NCBI GenBank assembly: GCA_020351775.1
Contig: CP070666.1
Location: 3,907,561 to 3,965,838, forward strand
Source: Gemmatimonadota bacterium
Lineage (GTDB): Bacteria; Gemmatimonadota; Gemmatimonadetes; Gemmatimonadales; GWC2-71-9
DNA length: 58,278 nt
Reading direction: 5' to 3'
Positions 52,187 to 58,278 of this stretch are shown here, piece after piece; position 1 is the first letter of the stretch; each line of letters starts with the position of its first letter. Below the pieces are notes generated by a model. The model saw only the letters and a list, made by a program, of their open reading frames with translations, was not told the origin of the DNA and did no database searches. The position numbers and the translations under genes are program-made.

Positions 52187-54484
52187 TCACCTTATGTTGC
52201 GCATTCTGCCAATACCACGCGGCTTCCTTCGCCTCAGCCGAGTGGCCTGCCTGTAGCGCTCAGCCGACCACTCAGCCAGCGCCTGTTGAGAGTGCCGCTC
52301 ATCGTCTCCGTCTCCAGGTGTGCGCTGGACGTAGGAGCCATCCGCATTCATCTCCCAGGCGCCGCACCGATCGTTCAATTGTGTGTCGAGTAGGTGGCGG
52401 AGTTGCGCTCTCAGCACTTCGTCTTCCACCGGCGCCAAGACCTCGACACGATTCTCCAGATTCCGTTTCATGCAATCAGCGGAGCCTATGTAGTACTCTG
52501 AATCACCGCCGTTATCGAAGTAGAACACCCTGCAGTGCTCCAGGAAACGGCCAACGACACTCACAACACGGATGTTTTCCGAAAGCCCGGGGATCCCTGG
52601 CCTCAGTCGGCAGCTGTCTCTGATAATCAGATCTACGGTGACGCCCGCCTGCGAGGCACGATACAGCGCATACGTCACGTCCACATCTTCCAGCGCATTC
52701 ATCTTGAACTGGACGAGACCTGGAGTTCCCTTAGCATGATGTTCTATCTCGCGTTCGATCTTGCCCAATAGTGCTTGCTTCAGCACTTTGGGAGCCGGCA
52801 AGAGCTTGTCGTATTTGCGCTTGGGCTTGTAGCCGGTGGTCAAATAGTTGAACAGCTCAGTGAGATCCTGAGCAACCTCAACATCGCACGTGAACATGCC
52901 CAGATCGGAATAGAGCCTCGCGGTTTCCGCGTGGTAGTTGCCGGTCCCAACATGGGCGTAGCGCTTGAGACCATCGTAATCCTGGCGCACCACCAGGATG
53001 GCCTTGCAGTGCGTCTTGAGACCCACGACGCCATAGGTCACATGTACTCCGACCTGCTCCAGCCGGTTGGCCCACCTAATATTGGCTGCCTCGTCAAACC
53101 GGGCCTTCAACTCGACCACTACCGCGACCTGTTTTCCGTTGCGTGCCGCGTCGATCAAGTAGTCGATCGCCTTCGATTCTGCGGATGTTCTGTACAGCAC
53201 CATCTTGATGGCCCGTACCTTGGGATCCGTGCTCGCCTCCCCCAAAAAGCGCTCCACTGAGGTAGTGAACGAATCGTAGGGATGGTGCACCATTACTGGC
53301 CCATGATCGCGAATGATATGGAAGATGCTGTCGCTATCTTCAAACGTCGGATGATCCACAGGATTGTGTAGTGGGTCATGTAGCGCAGTGTCTCGAATGG
53401 CGGTCAATTCCATCAGGTCCCGCGGACTCAACATACCGGCCACCTCGAACACGTCCTCCTGCTCATCCAACCCAAGCTCAGCCGCTAGCCTGCCGCGGTG
53501 CAATGGCGCAATCCCTTCGTCTACCTCCAATCGCACTACCGGTGCGAACTTCCGTTCACGCAGGCCACTCTCGATCAGCGCGAGGAGATCATCTGCTGTC
53601 TCCTCGTCGAGCAACGTGTTGGCGTTGCGCGTGACCCTGAACTCCTCGCAACTGTCGATCGCCATCCCGGGAAACAGGAGATCCAAGTTGCCGGCCATCA
53701 CGCTCTCAAGTGTCACAAAGGTGCTGTCGTTGGGCAGTTTTATGAAGCGGGATACGCCGGCGCCCAACGGGACCTTCACCCGGGCCAACATCTGGGTCGC
53801 TTCTTTAGGATGGCGTAGAGCGACCAACAGATTGAGCGCCAAGTTGGAAACGAAGGGAAACGGGTGAGCCGGATCAGTCGCCTGAGGTGTTACCAGCGGA
53901 AAGATGTTGTCCAAATAGTGCTCACGTAAGTACCGCTGGCTCTTCTTGCCCACGGCCTCGTAGGTCGTGACCACTATCCCGTGCCGCTCCAGCTCGGCCA
54001 ATACTGACCGGAGGATCTCCCGCTGGCGCGCTTCCAGTTGCCGGACCAACACGTAGCACTCATCGATCTGCTGCTCGGGGGTACGTCCGTCGGCGGTGGG
54101 CTTCTGCACACCCGCTCCCACCTGCTGCTTGAGTCCTCCAATTCTCTTCATGAAGAACTCGTCGATGTTGGAACCGACTATTGCTAGGAACTTGACTCGC
54201 TCCAAAAGTGGCGTACGCTCGTCTTCCGCCTCGTGGAGTACGCGGAAATTGAAGTTGAGCCATGTCAGCTCACGGTTCAACAGATAGTCCGGTCCTACCA
54301 GATCGAACTTGCCGTCGGCGTCAGGTTCAGGGAGGGGTCCCGGATGGGAAGGGGTGGCGTGCGGAGCTTGCCGGAGCCCACCATCCGTCGGCGGCCCCGC
54401 AACGCGGACGTGCGGGAACTCCACCACTGAACTGCCTTTCGACTCGACCCGTTCGTCCCGAGCCGACTGAGCACTACGTTTCAT
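52187..54484 (-). CDS. ppk1: Polyphosphate kinase 1
   Basis: 765 residues. Makes polyphosphate from ATP. The N domain has LLNRELTWLNFNFRVLHEA and VGSNIDEFFMKRIGGL. The catalytic domains contain PYDSFTTSVERFL, VVVELKARFDEAANIRWA, GLKTHCKAILVVR with the autophosphorylated His, KRYAHVGTGNYH, GSADCMKRNLENRVEV and the basic C-terminus. A 60-residue unusual N-terminal extension precedes the core. The ATG at 54484 begins MKRSAQSARD; the frame is open further upstream but not protein-like. Followed by sixA, DUF4956 and yjiK-like genes in a compact operon. Confidence 0.96.
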   Translation of the reverse strand: MKRSAQSARDERVESKGSSVVEFPHVRVAGPPTDGGLRQAPHATPSHPGPLPEPDADGKFDLVGPDYLLNRELTWLNFNFRVLHEAEDERTPLLERVKFLAIVGSNIDEFFMKRIGGLKQQVGAGVQKPTADGRTPEQQIDECYVLVRQLEARQREILRSVLAELERHGIVVTTYEAVGKKSQRYLREHYLDNIFPLVTPQATDPAHPFPFVSNLALNLLVALRHPKEATQMLARVKVPLGAGVSRFIKLPNDSTFVTLESVMAGNLDLLFPGMAIDSCEEFRVTRNANTLLDEETADDLLALIESGLRERKFAPVVRLEVDEGIAPLHRGRLAAELGLDEQEDVFEVAGMLSPRDLMELTAIRDTALHDPLHNPVDHPTFEDSDSIFHIIRDHGPVMVHHPYDSFTTSVERFLGEASTDPKVRAIKMVLYRTSAESKAIDYLIDAARNGKQVAVVVELKARFDEAANIRWANRLEQVGVHVTYGVVGLKTHCKAILVVRQDYDGLKRYAHVGTGNYHAETARLYSDLGMFTCDVEVAQDLTELFNYLTTGYKPKRKYDKLLPAPKVLKQALLGKIEREIEHHAKGTPGLVQFKMNALEDVDVTYALYRASQAGVTVDLIIRDSCRLRPGIPGLSENIRVVSVVGRFLEHCRVFYFDNGGDSEYYIGSADCMKRNLENRVEVLAPVEDEVLRAQLRHLLDTQLNDRCGAWEMNADGSYVQRTPGDGDDERHSQQALAEWSAERYRQATRLRRRKPRGIGRMRNIR

Positions 54485-54624
54485 GAATACCACCCGGCGA
54501 TGCTGAATGCGCGTGCCGGCGCTTCCTGTGGCTGCACGACCCAACCGCGCAGGCCCCTACGCCCCCACGTGGCCCGTAACCCTTAATCATTATTCATCTT
54601 CGGGCGCTGCACAAGGATCGGCGA

Positions 54625-55452
54625 TCACCCCCGCTCCTCGTCCCGGTCGCGCGACGCTATGGCCACCTTACGCAGAATCGCCGCGACCGCTCCGAGTAAG
54701 GCCTCAAGCTCATAGGGCTTGCCAATGACCGGCTGGCCCGTCTTATCGAGGAAATCACGGGATTCAGGGTTCACGTAGTCACCGGTGACAAATACGAACC
54801 GGCTAGCCAGATGGGGCATGTTGTACTCTATCTGCTCGAACAGAGTCCGACCTCCAACAAACGGGAGCCGTAGATCGGAGATGACACAGTCGATCTGGCT
54901 CTTCTCGAGCACCTCGTATGCCTCGAGCCCATTCGCCGCAGCGACGACCCTAAGACCCAATCGCTCGAGCAGTCGTGTGATGACCGCCCTGTTGGGTTCG
55001 TCACTCTCGACCAGGAGGACTGTGGCCGGCCCCAGAGCAGAGCCGTCGTACTCGTACAAGACCTCAGGTATCGTGTCGGGTGCGGCCGAACTCACCTTGT
55101 GGAGCAGGCCAGCCGATATCTGGGCCGCCCTGTCCACTTCGGCTTTGATCTGCTGCAGCCTGTTACGTTGCTCACTTGTCAGATTCGGGGCGTCAAAGCT
55201 GGCGTGCGCCCTTATCACGTTGAGCCGGTTGTTGAGCGCGTTCGCCGCCTCGATCAACTCAGCTTTGAGGAACTGCAACGACGCCGTCATGACTTCTGGC
55301 GGCGGCTCCTCGCCCTCGATCGCTGCCGGCTGACCCTCGCGGTGATCGGGCCCGCCGTCTCCTTGCGGTTCGTCCGGATCCGGTCGCCTGGCCACAGCGG
55401 ACCGTGACAACAGAACGAGCGCCAGCACGGCCGCGCCGGCCGCTCCGAACAA
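54625..55452 (-). CDS. Membrane-anchored receiver-domain protein without kinase domain
   Basis: About 275 residues. A membrane helix (ALVLLSRSAVARR region) opens the protein, then a linker, a helical pair resembling a histidine-kinase dimerisation domain (LKAELIEAANALNNRLNVIRAH, LQQIKAEVDRAAQ) in which Asn replaces the phosphorylated His, and a C-terminal receiver: acidic VESDEPN, phosphoacceptor Asp in DCVISDLRLP, Thr in FVFVTGDYV, Lys in PVIGKPYE. No ATP-binding domain. Start uncertain: AAGGAG at about 55481-55486 is followed by no good start codon until TTG at 55452, although the membrane helix seems to begin earlier. 140 bases upstream of ppk1. Confidence 0.65.
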   Translation of the reverse strand: MFGAAGAAVLALVLLSRSAVARRPDPDEPQGDGGPDHREGQPAAIEGEEPPPEVMTASLQFLKAELIEAANALNNRLNVIRAHASFDAPNLTSEQRNRLQQIKAEVDRAAQISAGLLHKVSSAAPDTIPEVLYEYDGSALGPATVLLVESDEPNRAVITRLLERLGLRVVAAANGLEAYEVLEKSQIDCVISDLRLPFVGGRTLFEQIEYNMPHLASRFVFVTGDYVNPESRDFLDKTGQPVIGKPYELEALLGAVAAILRKVAIASRDRDEERG

Positions 55453-55484
55453 GACGACATCTGCTAGTGCCGTAACGTGCTCCT

Positions 55485-56774
55485 TTATGACCCTCGATAT
55501 ACTATCCTGTATATGCGTCCGCCACTGTCGTCACTCACATACAGCGAGCCGTCAGGCCCTTGCGCCACTCCCACCGGGCGATGCGCGGCTTCCCGCGGAC
55601 CAACCGTTGCGCCGGCGAAACCCTCGGCAAACACTTCCCAGTCCCCCATAGGCTCCGCACCATCAAACGGGACAAAGACCACGTTGTACCCACCCTGCGG
55701 CTCCGGCGCCCGGTTCCAAGAACCATGGAACGCGATGAACGCTCCCCCCCGGTACCTTGAAGGGAACTGCTCTCCAGTGTAGAAGACTATACCATTGGGA
55801 GCCCAGTGCGCGGGCAGGCCCAGCAGCGGCTCCTTCACCCCCCCACAGCGCCCAACAGCAGATCCGTCACCGCCGTACTCCGGAGCCAGCACCAAATGCC
55901 CCAGTTCCGGATCGTCATAACAATATGGCCACCCGAAATCGTCGCCGCGCTCGATCGCCACCAGCTTCTCCGATGGCTTTTCTGCGCTCTGCTTATGGCT
56001 GAAATACTGCGGCCAATTGGCCGACAGCTGATCACGCCCGTGGATTGCGCCGTAGAGCACTCCGCTGATGGGATGGATGGTAAGTGCCACGGTGTTGCGG
56101 AGTCCCGTCGCATACCTGCTACCGTCGGTCTGGGTCTGACCCACTTTGTCAGCGTCGAAACGCCAGATACCCGCCCTGGTTTCCAGCTCGTCGCACGGAT
56201 CCTTACCCGGGCTGCCGGATGTGCGATCCTCAACCTGACACGCATTGGACGGTGACCCGATGTTGACGTAGAGCGCGCTGTCGGCACCCAGAGCGATGCT
56301 CTTCGCCTGGTGACTGCGAGTCGCCGGCAGGGCGCTCACAATGGTGTCCGCTGCCCCTGCCGGCTCCAGGGAGTTGGGTACCCAGGGGTACCGCACAACG
56401 GCACTATGGGTCGAGTAGTACAGGTAAGCCCCGTGGAACTCCACGTCGTCCCCCGCTCCACTGCCGAACCGCGCACGCACGTCGGCCACACCATCGCCGT
56501 CCGAATCCCTGAGTGCCACCACGCCGCCTGCTTCCGGATCCTCGCGTGACTGACCGGTAGCGACGAAGACGTCACCGTTGGGCGCGACCGTCAGGTGGCG
56601 AGCTCGTGGGACGCCGTCCGCCACTACCAGTGCGCAGAATCCGTCAGGGAGCGTGAGCCCGGCGTTGTCCGGATCACACCTCACACCGCCCTGTTCACCA
56701 GTCCAAAGGGCGCCTACGAACACCGCACACAGCAGCGGCATACCCGCTCCAAATGTGATTCGCCTCAGCTGCAT
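55485..56774 (-). CDS. PQQ-dependent sugar (sorbosone/glucose-type) dehydrogenase-like secreted protein
   Basis: 429 residues with a signal peptide. A six-bladed propeller of the soluble glucose/sorbosone dehydrogenase family: LPDGFCALVVADGVPRARHLTVAPNGDVFVAT, DSDGDGVAD, HSAVVRYPW, SHQAKSIALGADSALYVNIGS, GLRNTVALTIHP, AIHGRDQL, GDDFGWPYCYDD, GAFIAFHGSWNR, RPVGVAQGPDGSLYVSDDSGGRIYRI. Conserved His, Arg and Trp positions for PQQ binding are present. Oxidises sugars in the periplasm if PQQ is available; no PQQ synthesis genes here. Six cysteines suggest disulfides. Confidence 0.88.
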   Translation of the reverse strand: MQLRRITFGAGMPLLCAVFVGALWTGEQGGVRCDPDNAGLTLPDGFCALVVADGVPRARHLTVAPNGDVFVATGQSREDPEAGGVVALRDSDGDGVADVRARFGSGAGDDVEFHGAYLYYSTHSAVVRYPWVPNSLEPAGAADTIVSALPATRSHQAKSIALGADSALYVNIGSPSNACQVEDRTSGSPGKDPCDELETRAGIWRFDADKVGQTQTDGSRYATGLRNTVALTIHPISGVLYGAIHGRDQLSANWPQYFSHKQSAEKPSEKLVAIERGDDFGWPYCYDDPELGHLVLAPEYGGDGSAVGRCGGVKEPLLGLPAHWAPNGIVFYTGEQFPSRYRGGAFIAFHGSWNRAPEPQGGYNVVFVPFDGAEPMGDWEVFAEGFAGATVGPREAAHRPVGVAQGPDGSLYVSDDSGGRIYRIVYRGS

Positions 56775-56803
56775 CGATAAACTCCGCTGGTCTCCGTTGG
56801 GCG

Positions 56804-57529
56804 TCAGGATGTGGGCAGGTTCCGCATCCGTTCCGGGAAGTTGGTGATGATGCCTTGCACGCCTATCATGCGCAAGCGCTCGGCCTCGGATCTGTCGTCA
56901 ACCGTCCAGACGTGAACCGGCTTGCCCCGGCGACCAGCCCACTTCGCAAAAGACCTGTCCACGACCGTCACTCTGCCCTGCTGGACCGGAACGGTGAAAG
57001 CAGCAAAGCCGCGGCCCCTCGGTGCCCAGCCGATCCGAGAACCCAGCCAAAACCGAGCTGTCTCCTGACGAGAGGCTGCACGAGGAAACCCCGCGCGACT
57101 GAACGGTCGGAGGGCCTGCTGCTCGAACGAACCCACGAGCACGCGATCCCCAACCCCATGAAGCTCCAACGTACTTGCTACAGCCGGCGCCGCCATCGTC
57201 TCCTTCACCTCGATGATCAATGGCACAGCCGGCAAAGCCGTCAGCACTTCCTCCAGCCGAGGAACCCCCTGTCCCGCGCCGGCATCCAACCGCGCCAGCT
57301 CCTCCGCCGTAAAGCCCGACACCGGGCCGGACCCAGTCGTGGTCCGGTCCACCTCTGCGTCATGGATGACGACAGGGATCCCGTCAGCACTCAGTCGCAC
57401 ATCCAGCTCGAGCGCGTCCGCACCTTGATCGAGTCCCGTTTCAAACGCCAGTAGTGTGTTCTCGGGACAACATCCCGACGCACCGCGATGGGCGATCACC
57501 GGGGTGGCCGTCGTATCAAGCAAGATCAC
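56804..57529 (-). CDS. ugpQ: Glycerophosphodiester phosphodiesterase
   Basis: 241 residues, cytoplasmic type. Hydrolyses glycerophosphodiesters to glycerol-3-phosphate and an alcohol. Catalytic motif PVIAHRGASGCCPENTLLAF (His 14, Arg 15, Glu in PEN), ALELDVRLSADGIPVVIHD with metal-binding Glu and Asp and the second catalytic His, PLIIEVKE, and the C-terminal VHVWTVDDRSEAERLRMIGVQGIITNFP. About 45 residues (SRQETARFWLGSRIGWAP region) form a variable lid. Upstream of the PQQ dehydrogenase gene on the same strand, 30 bases away. Confidence 0.93.
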   Translation of the reverse strand: MILLDTTATPVIAHRGASGCCPENTLLAFETGLDQGADALELDVRLSADGIPVVIHDAEVDRTTTGSGPVSGFTAEELARLDAGAGQGVPRLEEVLTALPAVPLIIEVKETMAAPAVASTLELHGVGDRVLVGSFEQQALRPFSRAGFPRAASRQETARFWLGSRIGWAPRGRGFAAFTVPVQQGRVTVVDRSFAKWAGRRGKPVHVWTVDDRSEAERLRMIGVQGIITNFPERMRNLPTS

Positions 57530-57541
57530 TGGACGTCTCTG

Positions 57542-57979
57542 CTACGATGCCGGAGCACAATGATCTGCGAAGACCCTTGTGAGATCAGTGGCTATCTCGT
57601 CCGCTGACCTCCCCTCAATATCCTTCCTCTCCAACATGAACACCAACTTTCCATCCCTGAATAGCCCCATCTGTGGTGATGACGGCTCATACCCCGCAAA
57701 GTGGCTGCGGGCCCGTTCCACGGCTTCGAGCTCCATTCCCGCAAACACCGTCGCCAACCGGTCCGGCCGGGGCCCGCGCTCCAGCGCCTGCCTCAATCCG
57801 GGTCGGGCAGACCCGGCTGCGCAGCCGCACACCGAATTGACGACCAACAGCATGGTGCCCTCGGCAACCGAAAACGCACGGTCCACGTCCTGGGGTGAGA
57901 GCAGCTCCTCGAAGCCGATTTGAGTCAGCGCCTCACGCATAGGCAGAACCTTCACGGGATCGTAGCCGTGGATCCTCAT
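57542..57979 (-). CDS. brxB: Bacilliredoxin (BrxA/BrxB, YphP/YqiW family)
   Basis: 145 residues. Thioredoxin-fold protein that removes bacillithiol from mixed disulfides. The family motif CGCAAGSARPGL contains the CGC pair (Cys 51, Cys 53), preceded by GTMLLVVNSV; VFAGMELEAVERARSHFAGYEPSSPQMGLFRDGKLVFMLER completes the signature, read in pieces. Start at MRIHGYD with GGAGGAG upstream; the open frame to 58102 is not protein-like. With the YpdA-type reductase at 30758-31777 it indicates bacillithiol use outside Firmicutes. Confidence 0.92.
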   Translation of the reverse strand: MRIHGYDPVKVLPMREALTQIGFEELLSPQDVDRAFSVAEGTMLLVVNSVCGCAAGSARPGLRQALERGPRPDRLATVFAGMELEAVERARSHFAGYEPSSPQMGLFRDGKLVFMLERKDIEGRSADEIATDLTRVFADHCAPAS

Positions 57980-58190
57980 GTCGCTCCTCCTCGGGCGATG
58001 GCCCGTAAAGTGGTCTCCGGCCAAGGGCGCCACCGGCGATGGTGCAGGCGGCCGGGCTATCTCCCAAAGCCACGGCAACGAAGTATGGACCCGGCTCCTC
58101 ACTCAGGCAACGGAAGGCAACTTGACAGTTCAGGTGGAGCTGGCAACATTGGCTCGTCACTGCAGTGTGCTGCTCTCGAGGGAGAAGACC

Positions 58191-58278
58191 ATGACCTACA
58201 TCATCGCCGAACCGTGTATCGGCACAATGGATAGAGGATGCGTCGACGTATGCCCGGTCGACTGTATCTACGAAGGCG
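58191..58278 (+). CDS. fdxA: Ferredoxin (7Fe/8Fe type), 3' end beyond window
   Basis: Only the first 29 codons are visible: TYIIAEPCIGTMDRGCVDVCPVDCIYEG. This is the first cluster-binding half of a seven- or eight-iron bacterial ferredoxin, with four cysteines in the C-x7-C-x3-C-x3-C pattern of FdxA-type proteins. GGGAGAA precedes the ATG. An electron carrier; partner unknown because the gene runs off the window. Confidence 0.9.
   Translation, partial: MTYIIAEPCIGTMDRGCVDVCPVDCIYEG

Overview
The window is 58 kb of GC-rich, gene-dense bacterial chromosome. The combination of SusC/SusD-like proteins, many lipoproteins with short SAC-type lipoboxes, numerous S9 peptidases, bacillithiol-type redox proteins, and a C-terminal beta-domain with the pattern 'R.G.V.....R.F.LP..LL....' points to a Gemmatimonadota-like organism. 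That assignment is inferred from protein style. No rRNA or tRNA gene was found to confirm it. I saw no IS element, prophage or CRISPR array.

Region by region. (1) 1-8.6 kb: the end of a GH2 beta-galactosidase, a degenerate NfeD/ClpP-class protein, a SusC-SusD pair and a plug-only SusC fragment, i.e. part of a glycan-use locus. (2) 8.8-14 kb: an NtrY/NtrX-like two-component pair (4-bp gene overlap), then a tight three-gene envelope operon (small secreted protein, bactofilin-like/Omp85-barrel protein, DUF4390 protein) preceded by a well-matched sigma-54 promoter. (3) 14.2-17 kb: queF-queC-queE-queD, the preQ0/preQ1 branch of queuosine synthesis. (4) 17-31.8 kb: mixed envelope and redox genes: PBP4-type DD-carboxypeptidase, S9 peptidase, flotillin plus NfeD-like partner, serine hydrolase, di-heme peroxidase, DUF4097 protein, PC4-like protein and a YpdA-type reductase.

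(5) 31.8-35.6 kb: the most striking part. A CarH-type B12 photoreceptor/repressor lies divergent from a one-domain fasciclin gene and upstream of a three-domain fasciclin lipoprotein and an SRPBCC gene. The three promoters carry GACA boxes spaced exactly 11 bp apart. At both fasciclin promoters the pairs recur exactly 42 bp apart, with the same placement relative to the -35 and the start site. This looks like a CarH regulon controlling fasciclin proteins, without carotenoid genes nearby.

(6) 35.6-38.3 kb: SPFH protein, a 55-residue ribbon-helix-helix protein and dUTPase in a compact operon, then rmuC; a palindrome covers the operon's -10. (7) 38.5-48 kb: secreted zinc protease, Spy-like protein, a decayed amidohydrolase gene, HAD phosphatase, second DUF4097 protein, aminotransferase and DPP-IV-like peptidase. 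(8) 48-58 kb: a polyphosphate neighbourhood (ppk1, sixA, DUF4956, YjiK-like, CHAD), an orphan receiver protein, a PQQ-type sugar dehydrogenase, GDPD, a bacilliredoxin and the start of a ferredoxin gene cut by the window edge.
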